A DNA stretch of 25,987 nt from Fibrobacter sp. UBA4309 (GCF_002395745.1 NZ_DGUN01000012.1:1-25987); one strand, 5' to 3'. Positions 1-7,255 are shown, counted from the first letter of the stretch. Program-made: numbers and translations. Notes: generated by a model not told the origin, from the sequence alone.

Positions 1-1238
1 ACGCCATGTGGACCCGCAAGAACTACTTCTACCCGGACCTGCCGAAGGGCTACCAGATTACCCAGACGGGCGGACTTCCGGTGTACGACCACCCGATTTG
101 CAAGAACGGCTGGCTCGAAATCGTCAAGGAAGACGGCACCAAGAAGCGCGTGGGCATTACCCGTATTCACATGGAAGAAGACGCCGGCAAGCTCATCCAC
201 GACATGAGCCCGACCGAGTCCCACTTTGACGCGAACCGCTGCGGCACCCCGCTCTGCGAAATCGTGACCGAACCGGATATCCGTAGCCCCGAAGAAGCCG
301 TGCTCGTGCTCAAGAAGATCAAGCAGACGCTCGAATACACCCGCGTTTCCAACGCCAACATGGAAAACGGCAACATGCGCTGCGACGGCAACATTTCTCT
401 GCGCAAGAGCGAAGACGCTCCGTTCGGTATCCGCGCCGAAATCAAGAACCTGAACAGCTTCACGAACCTCGAGAAGGCCCTGTACTGCGAAATGAACCTG
501 CAGGCCTCGACCCTCGATGCCGGTAAGGAAGTGGAACAGTGCACCAAGCGTTACGACCCCAACGCCGACAAGACCATCGTGATTCGCTCCAAGGAAGACG
601 CCCACGACTACAAGTACTTCCCTGAACCGGACATGGTCCGTCTCGTGACCGACCCGGCCTTCGTGGAAGAAATCCGCCGCACGCTTCCGGAACTGCCGGA
701 TGCCCGCCGCAAGCGCTTCATGGACGACTTCGGTGTTTCCGAATACGACGCCATGGTGCTGACCGAAGACCGCGACGTGAGCGAATGGTACGACACTGCC
801 GCCAAGAACTGTAAGAACGGCAAGGTCTTGGCCAACTGGGTGATTACCGAACTCCTCGCCAAGGTGAAGGAACTGGAAGGCGGCCTCTCTGCCCTCAAGA
901 TCAAGCCCGAAGACCTTTGCAAGCTCGTGAACCTCATCGCCGATAACACCATCAACGGTAAGATTGCAAAGACGGTCTTCGCCGAGATGTTCGAGACCGG
1001 CAAGGACCCCGAAGTCATCGTGAAGGAAAAGGGCCTCGTGCAGGTGACCGACACCGGCGCCATCGAAGAAGTGGTCCGCGCCGTCTGTGCCGAAAATGCT
1101 GCCCAGTTCGCCGAATTCAAGGCTGGCAAGGTCGCGCTCAAGGGCTTCCTCGTGGGTATGACCATGCGCAAGTCCGGCGGCAAGGCTAACCCGGGCCTCG
1201 TGAACCAGATCCTCGACAAGCTCGCGAAGGAAGGGTAG
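1..1238 (+). CDS. gatB: Asp-tRNA(Asn)/Glu-tRNA(Gln) amidotransferase subunit B, 5' end cut by window
   Basis: The reading frame is open from base 3 and already coding at the window edge. About 65-70 residues of the usual N-terminus, including the conserved cysteines, are missing. GatB is the tRNA-binding and kinase-like subunit of GatCAB, which converts Glu-tRNA(Gln) or Asp-tRNA(Asn) to the amide form in the cytoplasm. Visible family motifs are RKNYFYPDLPKGYQ near the start, HMEEDAGKLIHD, the NRCGTPLCEIVTEPDIRSPEEA stretch, KYFPEPD, and a C-terminal helical tail with GGKANPGLVNQILDKL. That tail is the YqeY-like tRNA-binding domain, so the C-terminus is complete and ends in TAG at 1236-1238. 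The ATG at 6 is an internal methionine, not the start. Upstream neighbours such as gatA or gatC are outside the window. Confidence 0.97.
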   Translation, partial: AMWTRKNYFYPDLPKGYQITQTGGLPVYDHPICKNGWLEIVKEDGTKKRVGITRIHMEEDAGKLIHDMSPTESHFDANRCGTPLCEIVTEPDIRSPEEAVLVLKKIKQTLEYTRVSNANMENGNMRCDGNISLRKSEDAPFGIRAEIKNLNSFTNLEKALYCEMNLQASTLDAGKEVEQCTKRYDPNADKTIVIRSKEDAHDYKYFPEPDMVRLVTDPAFVEEIRRTLPELPDARRKRFMDDFGVSEYDAMVLTEDRDVSEWYDTAAKNCKNGKVLANWVITELLAKVKELEGGLSALKIKPEDLCKLVNLIADNTINGKIAKTVFAEMFETGKDPEVIVKEKGLVQVTDTGAIEEVVRAVCAENAAQFAEFKAGKVALKGFLVGMTMRKSGGKANPGLVNQILDKLAKEG

Positions 1239-1257
1239 TCGGCGAATTGTAAAAGGT

Positions 1258-1300
1258 GTCATCCTGAGCGGAGTGCGTAGCACGGAGTCGAAGGATCCAG
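1258..1300. repeat. GTCATCC-type dispersed intergenic repeat
   Basis: The sequence starts GTCATCCTGAGCGGAGTGCG and ends TCGAAGGATCCAG. It resembles the short GTCATCCTGAGC...GAAGGATCC repeat that recurs in the intergenic regions of many bacterial genomes. It lies between gatB and the next small gene, and its last bases merge with that gene's Shine-Dalgarno (AGGAAAG at 1299-1305). A related element lies at 1676-1786. Only its general form is recognised; copy number in the genome cannot be seen here. Confidence 0.5.
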
Positions 1301-1309
1301 GAAAGAGCG

Positions 1310-1669
1310 ATGATGAAAGCGGCTGAATCGAGAACTTGTCATTGCATGGCAATCCACGGCAGTTTATTGCTCGTGGTCTTGCTTGCCCTGTTTCTCGCGA
1401 TTCCCGCAGCCGCCGCAGACAAGCTCGACAAGTACGACAGCACCTATGTGAGTACGCTGAACATGTCCGACAAGGAAATTGCGGAGATGTACGGCGTTGA
1501 TAGCACCAAGCTGAACGAAGGCCCGACACTCCAGGAACTCAACGAAGAGAACCCGACGTATGTCAAGCGCGACTACGACCATAAGCAGCAGGTGATTGTC
1601 GGCAGCGTGGTGATGCTTTGCGTGGCGCTTGCGATGGTCTTGATGAACAACTACAATCCCAAACGTTAA
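1310..1669 (+). CDS. Small exported/membrane protein, unknown function
   Basis: This is a 119-residue product that I do not recognise. A hydrophobic stretch at residues 18-36 ends in an AAAAD-like signal peptidase site (IPAAAADK). A second hydrophobic segment, residues 94-112 (VIVGSVVMLCVALAMVLMN), is followed by a short basic tail NNYNPKR. The middle, about 37-92, is hydrophilic and acidic. The protein is probably an envelope protein with a periplasmic domain held by a C-terminal membrane helix. The start at 1310 is chosen because AGGAAAG lies 4 bases upstream; ATG at 1313 is equally possible, and ATG at 1346 would shorten the leader but lacks a ribosome site. It is a single gene flanked by dispersed repeats. 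Confidence 0.7.
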   Translation: MMKAAESRTCHCMAIHGSLLLVVLLALFLAIPAAAADKLDKYDSTYVSTLNMSDKEIAEMYGVDSTKLNEGPTLQELNEENPTYVKRDYDHKQQVIVGSVVMLCVALAMVLMNNYNPKR

Positions 1670-1675
1670 AACAGC

Positions 1676-1786
1676 GTCATCCCCCGAGTGAAACGAGGGG
1701 AATCCATCCTGTTATATACCAGCTCTTGATTAGTCTTGTAAGAACGTGATGGTTCCTCCTTCGGAGGATGACAGGCCAAGGATGAC
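1676..1786. repeat. GTCATCC-type dispersed repeat with hairpins
   Basis: It begins GTCATCCCCCGAGTGAAACG, where CCCC...GGGG can pair. It ends with TCCTCC-TTC-GGAGGA (1754-1768) running into GGATGAC (1766-1772) and a second GGATGAC (1780-1786). The GTCATCC and GGATGAC ends are inverted, as in small non-autonomous intergenic repeats. It may also act as the transcription end of the 1310-1669 gene, but no good T-tract follows the hairpin. Confidence 0.45.
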
Positions 1787-1856
1787 ACTGCCAACTAGCA
1801 TCAATCTCTCGTCTTGCTGCTCCCCGCTAGCGAGCACCTTCTTGTATTATACAAAA

Positions 1857-1941
1857 TGTATAGTATTTTAAAATAAAATGCGAAATTATTGTGAAAAACT
1901 ACGAAATCTTCGTAAAATCGTCACTTTTGTATAGTATTTTA
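1857..1941. promoter_or_regulatory. Direct repeats and dyad upstream of the TIGR02147-type regulator
   Basis: TGTATAGTATTTTA occurs twice without mismatch, at 1857-1870 and 1928-1941, with 71 bases between start points. Between them lies a perfect dyad TACGAA-ATC-TTCGTA at 1900-1914. The arrangement lies directly upstream of the regulator gene and could be its own operator. That role is inference; the repeats and dyad are seen directly. Confidence 0.4.
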
Positions 1942-1944
1942 GTG

Positions 1945-1972
1945 TTGCATTTTAAAAATAAAAACGTATATT
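1945..1972 (+). promoter_or_regulatory. Candidate sigma70-type promoter of the regulator-lipoprotein operon
   Basis: TTGCAT at 1945-1950, a 16-base spacer, then TATATT at 1967-1972. Transcription would start at about 1979-1980, which coincides with the ATG at 1980, so the mRNA may be leaderless. No Shine-Dalgarno sequence is visible before that ATG, which agrees with this reading. Confidence 0.45.
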
Positions 1973-1979
1973 AGTGTAT

Positions 1980-2813
1980 ATGAAACCGATTCTCGAATAT
2001 AAGGACTACCGCCTGTATATACAGGACTACTACGACGAGCGCAAGCGCTTGGGTGCGTTCTCGTGGCGTGAGTTCTGCAAGAGTGCCGGTTTTACGTCGC
2101 CGAATTTTTTGCAGCTCGTGTGCAAGGGCGAAAGCAAGCTGGGCAAACCGAAAATCGAGAATGTCGCCTGTGCCATGGGGCTTGTCGGCTACGAAAAGGA
2201 TTATTTCCGCGAGATGGTCACGTTCGGGAACGCCAAGAAGGATTCCGTGAAGAAGGCTGCGCTGCTCGAAATGCAGAAGATAGCCTTGGAACACAAGGTG
2301 CGCGTTGTTGACGGTGACGCTTTCCAGTATTATGAATCTTGGAAGTATCCTGTATTGAGGGAACTTGTCCCGATGATGCCGGGCGCCAACCCGCGCGATA
2401 TCGCCGACGAGTGCAAGGAGCACGTGTCCGCCGAAGAGGTGCGCGATATCCTGAACTTTTTGGTCAAGGCCGGATTCCTGAAGAAGGACGGGGAGAAGGT
2501 CTATTCGCAGACGGAACAGGTGGTCATCGGTTCCAAGGAGGCGTTGCCGCTCGCAATCCGTGCGATGCACAAGGAAATGGCCAACATGGCGGCACGAGCC
2601 GTAGACCGCTATTCTCCAAGCGAACGCCATTTTACCGGGGTGACGCTCGGCGTGAACGAGGAAGCCTACGGCAGGATAGCAAGCGAACTCGACGCCTGTT
2701 GCAAGAAGGTGCTTTCCATCGCGAACGAATACAAGGACCAGGATCAGGTCTGCCGAATCAATTTCCAGTTTTTCCCCGTCACCGACAAGGTCAAGGAGGC
2801 CCGACATGCTTAA
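1980..2813 (+). CDS. TIGR02147-family putative transcriptional regulator
   Basis: The product has 277 residues from ATG 1980; a GTG at 1974 in frame would add two. The LEYKDYRLYIQDYYDERK opening and the overall length match the TIGR02147 (DUF4423-containing) family, known mainly from Fibrobacter and some other Gram-negative groups and regarded as putative DNA-binding regulators. Residues about 28-68 (SWREFCKSAGFTSPNFLQLV and following) look like a helix-turn-helix. Residues about 143-170 (SAEEVRDILNFLVKAGFLKK) look like a winged helix. The 3' end carries a perfect AAGGAGG (2793-2799), and the stop codon overlaps the next gene's ATG by 8 bases, so regulator and lipoproteins are probably translationally coupled. 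The ligand and target are unknown. Confidence 0.85.
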   Translation: MKPILEYKDYRLYIQDYYDERKRLGAFSWREFCKSAGFTSPNFLQLVCKGESKLGKPKIENVACAMGLVGYEKDYFREMVTFGNAKKDSVKKAALLEMQKIALEHKVRVVDGDAFQYYESWKYPVLRELVPMMPGANPRDIADECKEHVSAEEVRDILNFLVKAGFLKKDGEKVYSQTEQVVIGSKEALPLAIRAMHKEMANMAARAVDRYSPSERHFTGVTLGVNEEAYGRIASELDACCKKVLSIANEYKDQDQVCRINFQFFPVTDKVKEARHA

Positions 2814-3567
2814 TAAATTCTCCATTACTGTGGGGTCTCTTTTTGCGGGTCTTGTGATTGCGTGTTCCGGTAGCGGAGCCAGCGATGTCGCGGGCGGCAC
2901 CATCGATCCCAATACCGTTGCAGAGAATAACAGTTCTTCGGATGCAGCCGATATCAAGTCGAGCAACAGCGCTGACGTCGTTTTGAGTTCGAGCGAAAAA
3001 AAGGTTCTTTCGAGTTCGTCGAGTAGGGATGCGAATGATGGCAGTCATACCATAAAAATCGAGAGCAGCTCAAGTGGGCGTTCTGCTATAGAAAGCAGCA
3101 GTTCGTGCGAGGGCTGCGGCAATGGCATTGATCCGATTGATATTTCCTCGTCTTCTTCTGAACTTCGCGATGGCGATATTGCGCATGCGGGCGATTTCTC
3201 CATCCAGTGTCTTGCCGATGTAATCAATGTGGACATGGCTGTCCCCGTCGTCGCACCGGATGTCGCTGGCTCTGAGGCGTTCAAGCATGTCGAGGGCGAC
3301 TCCGTGAAATTTGTCTTGCAGAATGTCTATTTCGCTATCCCCTGCGAGGAGGATGCCCGGAAGCTGTTCTTGCAGGGCGTAAACGAAATCGGCCCGGTTG
3401 TCAGTAGTGAAGGCGATAGGCTGTATGTGAATTTTAGCCGGAGCAAGGGCTGGGATTACGGTTGTGAATGTGTGGCGAAGGCCACGTTCACGCTCGGCAA
3501 TGCTTATTCCGGTATCAACTACACGGTTTTTGACCAGAAGGAAACCCTTCCGGTACAGGAAAATTAA
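2806..3567 (+). CDS. Lipoprotein with serine-rich linker and one four-cysteine domain
   Basis: The product has 253 residues. The signal peptide ends in a lipobox, LVIA-C20, so it is predicted to be lipid-anchored. Residues 42-120 form a serine-rich linker that includes a CEGC pair (101, 104). Residues about 130-245 form a domain with cysteines at 135, 180, 220 and 222 (pattern C...C...CxC), the motif GDRLYVNF before the CxC pair, and YTVFD after it. The same domain recurs in the two genes downstream. The start is supported by AAGGAGG at 2793-2799 with 6 bases of spacing, and the ATG overlaps the regulator's end. I do not recognise the domain. It differs from its neighbours in that the lipidated cysteine is followed by SGSGASD rather than an acidic run. 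Confidence 0.85.
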   Translation: MLNKFSITVGSLFAGLVIACSGSGASDVAGGTIDPNTVAENNSSSDAADIKSSNSADVVLSSSEKKVLSSSSSRDANDGSHTIKIESSSSGRSAIESSSSCEGCGNGIDPIDISSSSSELRDGDIAHAGDFSIQCLADVINVDMAVPVVAPDVAGSEAFKHVEGDSVKFVLQNVYFAIPCEEDARKLFLQGVNEIGPVVSSEGDRLYVNFSRSKGWDYGCECVAKATFTLGNAYSGINYTVFDQKETLPVQEN

Positions 3568-3582
3568 AAGAAGGAGGCCATC

Positions 3583-5067
3583 ATGAAAAAGATACTTGCA
3601 ACAGCTGCGGCCCTGTCTCTCATGCTCATTGCCTGCGGGGACGAATCGTCTTCGACGGGCCCTGACCAGCAGTCCACAGGCGATATTTCATCTGTGACGG
3701 AATCGTCGTCTAGTATCGGTACGGGGGAATCCTCCAGTTCGGTGCTCGATTCCTTGCGGAATGTGAACATGAAATTCAAAGGTTGCTACGAAAGCTCGTA
3801 TAACCAATCCGCCTTGCTGAAAGAGGGCGAAACTGATGAAATGCCCAAGGCCTACTTGTACGAAGATGGCGGCAAATATCAATTGATGATTCCGAAAGTA
3901 TATGACTACTGCGGTTTCGAAAAGGTTATGTTGGATGTAGGGCGTTCTGGCGATACGCTCAAACTCGATGTCGTGGCGATGATTCCGACGGCATGCATGT
4001 GCACGAGCGACCATTGGTTCGATATAGACGCAAGTGATGCGGACATCAATTTCTTTGCGCTGAAGCTTTACAATAAAAAAATGCAAGTGTACGAAGTGGT
4101 TCCCGGCCCGGCGCCCAAAGACCCGCCCCTGTCTAGCAGCGCGGAGTCCTCTTCGTCTTTTGCACTCCCTGTCGAATCGTCTTCGTCGGTAGTCGTTTCT
4201 GCGGACCCGCACCATGTAATTACGGATGCCGTAGCTCAGTGTGGTACGAAGAGTGCGGTGGACGACCCTCTGGTGGATGGCAATCTGGACGTCGTTCCGG
4301 TAGATACGGTGCGCGTTCGTGAAGAAAAACTCCCTCCAGTTGCCCTTCGCTACGTCGGTACCGAAAGGACAGGCTTTACTATCGAAAACCTTTCGCTTAC
4401 CTGCGGTGCTGAACTTGATACCCTTGATGTCAATGTGTCCGGCGATACGGTTTACGTGAAGGCTAAATTCGACAACACGAATGCGCAGAGGTGCATTTGT
4501 AATTCCAAAGTGGACTTTGCCGTGGAAAATAATCCGGCCTACGGGCATGCGACAGTTCTCGTTTTCGACAATGTTGCCGGTTCCAATCCAAACACTATGG
4601 AAATTGTCGATATGAGCGTGGTTACGGTTGAAGAAATAACGGGACACAGGCTGGCGAAGGATATTAAGCTGGAATGCAAGAACGACAGGCAAACGGCCAA
4701 TGCGCCGGTACTGGCGGGCAATTCATTTGCCATGGACCCGATTGATACGACGTCGACCAAAGTGGCCGTTGCGGGCCGTAGAGTGGGCAACGATGGATTC
4801 GATACCATCGTCATTCTTGAAGTGATGATGCCTTGCGCGATTGTTTTTGAAAGCTTTGATGTCTATGCGGACAATGGAACGCTGTATGTCAAACCGAAAG
4901 TCGATCCGGACAGCCCGATAACCAACTGCATCTGCCCGACACGAGTGTCCTTCAAGGTGGAACAGAACGAGGCGTTCTCCAATGCGAATTATCTCGTGTT
5001 TGACAGGGAAGAACCGATGCCCTTGGTGAATTCCGTTCCCTTTGATGCGTCTGTTCTTAAGGATTAA
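3583..5067 (+). CDS. Lipoprotein with three copies of the four-cysteine domain
   Basis: The product has 494 residues. The leader ends in LMLIA-C18, followed by GDE. Serine-rich linkers lie at about 22-56 and 184-203. Three domains follow the C...C...CxC plan: cysteines 68/110/138/140, 220/274/304/306 and 365/418/449/451. Apart from C18 the protein has no other cysteine. Each later copy has a DTVYV or GTLYV strand before CxC and a VLVFD or YLVFD strand after it; the first copy is the most divergent. A very strong Shine-Dalgarno AAGGAGG (3571-3577) lies 5 bases before ATG, and only 15 bases separate it from the previous gene, so it is in the same operon. Function is unknown; an extracytoplasmic binding or adhesion role is inference. 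Confidence 0.87.
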   Translation: MKKILATAAALSLMLIACGDESSSTGPDQQSTGDISSVTESSSSIGTGESSSSVLDSLRNVNMKFKGCYESSYNQSALLKEGETDEMPKAYLYEDGGKYQLMIPKVYDYCGFEKVMLDVGRSGDTLKLDVVAMIPTACMCTSDHWFDIDASDADINFFALKLYNKKMQVYEVVPGPAPKDPPLSSSAESSSSFALPVESSSSVVVSADPHHVITDAVAQCGTKSAVDDPLVDGNLDVVPVDTVRVREEKLPPVALRYVGTERTGFTIENLSLTCGAELDTLDVNVSGDTVYVKAKFDNTNAQRCICNSKVDFAVENNPAYGHATVLVFDNVAGSNPNTMEIVDMSVVTVEEITGHRLAKDIKLECKNDRQTANAPVLAGNSFAMDPIDTTSTKVAVAGRRVGNDGFDTIVILEVMMPCAIVFESFDVYADNGTLYVKPKVDPDSPITNCICPTRVSFKVEQNEAFSNANYLVFDREEPMPLVNSVPFDASVLKD

Positions 5068-5098
5068 TCCTTGACATAAATTCAAGAAGGAAAATGAT

Positions 5099-6238
5099 AT
5101 GAAAAATAATTTTGCGCATGTCGCTTGTTTATCACTGTTGCCTTTGACGCTTGCTTTGTTTGCCTGCGGGGACGATTCTTCTGCCGGGCCGGAGCCTGTT
5201 GCCGGGGTTGAAAACTCTTCTGCCGGGCAGGACTTGTCTTCTGCTACAAACAATCCTTCATCGAGCGGGGCGAATCCGTTATCAAGCGTGAGTGTGGAAT
5301 CCTCTTCGGCAATGAATCCCGCATCGAGCGAGACTGTTGAATCGTCCAGTTCGCAGGGAACGTCGTCTGCGGTGCAACCGGGACAGTCTTCTTCCAGCGT
5401 GACTCCGCAGAGCTCCTCGTCCAACGTGACGCTGCAAAGTTCGTCTTCGCGACGGAACTACAACGGCCACGTACCGCTTAAAAGCATTACGGCGATCTGC
5501 CGGGAAGAAGTTTGGACGAATGATCCGGTTGTTGATCCCGAGCTGCCTGCAGCGTATTACAGCGTTTCCAACAGTTTTGCACAAATAGACTTGCTCAAAG
5601 TCAAGTTGACCTACGCCTGCGATTCCGCTTTGCAGAAGGCTTTCTTTGATAACCTGAACGCGGACAATACCGTGGCGTCGGTCATCGGGGATACACTTTT
5701 TGTGAATTTCGACCGTTCCGAACAGAAGGGCGTGAAACTCGAGTGCGGTTGCACGGCCGATGTGAAATTCACGTTCGATGAACAATATGCCGGATTTGGC
5801 TATACGGCGTTCGAGAACAACAGGCCTCCGCTTGAGTTGGGATATAAACTGATTAATCAGCCGGATCGGGGCTACCAGAAGATTGAAAAGGCCGATGCGC
5901 AGTGTAACAAGAGCGGTCCGGACGATCCGATGGTAGATGCCGCCTTGCCGCCCGTGGCGCACATGTACGTGAACGGCGATTCTGCGCAGATAGTCATTGA
6001 AGAAGTCGTGCTTACCTGCGGAACGATATTCGAGAGCGTTGCAATTGAGATGAAGGATTCCACGCTCTACGTGACTCCGCATTACGATATTTCGCTCCCG
6101 CAGGCCGATTGCCTCTGCACGTCGAAGGTCAGTTTCAATATCAAGGCGTTGGACCTGTATAAAGAAGCGACCTTGCTGGTCTATGACGACGGCACGAGCT
6201 TCAATCTCAGCAACAAGATGCGCCTGATAGTGGAATAG
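5099..6238 (+). CDS. Lipoprotein with two copies of the four-cysteine domain
   Basis: The product has 379 residues. The leader ends in LALFA-C23, followed by GDDSSAG. Residues 38-118 are a serine-rich linker with many SSS runs. Domain 1 has cysteines 134/174/216/218 and domain 2 has 269/307/338/340. The second copy shows the clearest form: DDPMVDAALPPVA, then VLTC, STLYV, CLCTSKVSF, then ATLLVYDD. A Shine-Dalgarno AAGAAGG (5084-5090) lies 8 bases before ATG. An ATG at 5094 is followed at once by a stop (ATG ATA TGA) and cannot be the start. It lies 31 bases after the previous gene and is probably the last gene of the operon. Confidence 0.86.
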   Translation: MKNNFAHVACLSLLPLTLALFACGDDSSAGPEPVAGVENSSAGQDLSSATNNPSSSGANPLSSVSVESSSAMNPASSETVESSSSQGTSSAVQPGQSSSSVTPQSSSSNVTLQSSSSRRNYNGHVPLKSITAICREEVWTNDPVVDPELPAAYYSVSNSFAQIDLLKVKLTYACDSALQKAFFDNLNADNTVASVIGDTLFVNFDRSEQKGVKLECGCTADVKFTFDEQYAGFGYTAFENNRPPLELGYKLINQPDRGYQKIEKADAQCNKSGPDDPMVDAALPPVAHMYVNGDSAQIVIEEVVLTCGTIFESVAIEMKDSTLYVTPHYDISLPQADCLCTSKVSFNIKALDLYKEATLLVYDDGTSFNLSNKMRLIVE

Positions 6239-6255
6239 TTTTTATATTTGGGGCC

Positions 6256-6990
6256 ATGAAATACACAGACGAAGCAAAACAGAATTTCAAGGCCCTCTCC
6301 AATAACCCCTATCCCGGACGCGGAATTATCCTCGGCGAAAGCGCCGACGGCAAGTCCTACGTTCAGGTCTACTGGATCATGGGCCGTAGCGTCAACAGCC
6401 GCAACCGCGTGTTCGAAATCGAACCGAAGACCGGCTTCATGAAGACGAAGGCCTTCGATGAATCGAAGCTCACCGACCCGCACCTGATTATCTACTACCC
6501 GGCACGCCACACTGCCGATGTCCAGATTATCACGAACGGCGACCAGACCGACACGATTTACGACGCCATCAAGCTCGGCGGCACCTTTGAAAGCGCCCTC
6601 CGCACGCGCCAGTACGAAGACGACGCCCCGAACTTCACTCCGCGCATCTCCGGCATCCACTACAAGAACGCAAGCCCCGCCGTGTACAAGCTCTCCATCC
6701 TCAAGAGCCGTAACAACAGCGAAGAAGCTGGCTGCGAGCGCATGACGTTCGAATACGAGAAGGCCCTGCCGGGTCTCGGCCACTTCATCAGCACTTACGA
6801 AACCGACGGCAGCCCGATTCCGAGCTTCAACGGCTTCCCGAAACTGATGCCGATCTTCGACAACGCCGAAGACACGCTCAAGAAGTACTGGGCCGCCCTG
6901 AACAAGGACAACAAGGTCTCCCTGATGGTCAAGTGGATCGACAAGAAGACCTTCAAGGCCAAGACGCTGATTGTCAATAAGAATAAATAA
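6256..6990 (+). CDS. purO: IMP cyclohydrolase, PurO type
   Basis: The product has 244 residues and belongs to the PF07826 family, which closes FAICAR to IMP in the last step of purine synthesis in the cytoplasm. Family signatures are NPYPGRGIILG near the N-terminus, GRSVNSRNR, the ITNGDQTDTIYDAI stretch, FTPRISG, and ISTYETDG. These line up with archaeal PurO (NGSHTDTI, NTPRI, ISTYE). It is somewhat longer than the roughly 200-residue archaeal enzymes. Most bacteria use the bifunctional PurH instead; whether purH is also present cannot be seen here. The start follows the previous stop by 17 bases and lacks a clear Shine-Dalgarno; TATATT at 6243-6248 sits 7 bases before the ATG, suggesting its own leaderless transcript. 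Terminators follow at 7127 and 7227. Confidence 0.85.
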   Translation: MKYTDEAKQNFKALSNNPYPGRGIILGESADGKSYVQVYWIMGRSVNSRNRVFEIEPKTGFMKTKAFDESKLTDPHLIIYYPARHTADVQIITNGDQTDTIYDAIKLGGTFESALRTRQYEDDAPNFTPRISGIHYKNASPAVYKLSILKSRNNSEEAGCERMTFEYEKALPGLGHFISTYETDGSPIPSFNGFPKLMPIFDNAEDTLKKYWAALNKDNKVSLMVKWIDKKTFKAKTLIVNKNK

Positions 6991-7049
6991 AAGCTATTAG
7001 TTCTGAGTTACTAGGGCCGCTGCGCGGCAGTTCCGAGTTCGAAGTTCCG

Positions 7050-7105
7050 AGTTACTAGTATTGCAGTTTTCAAGAAGCTTCTTGATATAAGAAATACTAG
7101 TAACT
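7050..7105. repeat. 56-base nested palindrome
   Basis: The outer arms AGTTACTAGTATT (7050-7062) and AATACTAGTAACT (7093-7105) are exact reverse complements of 13 bases. Inside, CAAGAAGCTTCTTG (7071-7084) is a perfect 14-base palindrome with exactly the same centre. The 8-base stretches between are mostly unpaired. Direct repeats of the outer arm sequence lie just upstream (7001-7014). It could be a dispersed repeat, a protein-binding site or a transcript end. Confidence 0.6.
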
Positions 7106-7126
7106 AGCCCGTAGAGCGTAACTATT

Positions 7127-7163
7127 TTCCACCACGTTCCAGAGGATGTGGTGGAATTTTATT
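7127..7163 (+). terminator. Terminator candidate after purO
   Basis: The stem TTCCACCAC (7127-7135) pairs exactly with GTGGTGGAA (7148-7156) across a 12-base loop, followed by TTTTATTT. The 9-bp stem and T-rich tail fit a factor-independent terminator for purO transcription. Confidence 0.6.
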
Positions 7164-7226
7164 TCGCGTTGTGGCTCGCGAAGCGGGCAACAAATAATTT
7201 ATCCCGAACAGGATTAAATCTTTAAG

Positions 7227-7255
7227 GAACCTCTTGCGTGAGAGGTTCTTTTTTT
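7227..7255 (+). terminator. Strong factor-independent terminator
   Basis: GAACCTCT (7227-7234) pairs exactly with AGAGGTTC (7241-7248) over the 6-base loop TGCGTG, followed by an unbroken run of T to 7255. It lies 70-100 bases past the first terminator and just upstream of the FISUMP gene, whose promoter-like TATATT (7255-7260) abuts its T-tract. Confidence 0.75.

Larger units (their letters stand above)
1670..1979. other. Intergenic region: repeat element, dyad and promoter of the regulator operon
   Basis: About 310 bases without a convincing ORF. The first part (1676-1786) is a GTCATCC-type repeat. From about 1840 the DNA becomes very AT-rich and holds two copies of a 14-base direct repeat, a short dyad and a candidate promoter, all listed separately. 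I see no tRNA or other structured RNA. Confidence 0.6.

Noticed and set aside
1971..2966. Minus-strand ORF of 331 codons over the regulator
   Set aside because: The opposite strand carries the TIGR02147-type protein with its Shine-Dalgarno-coupled partner; the antisense frame has no recognisable features.
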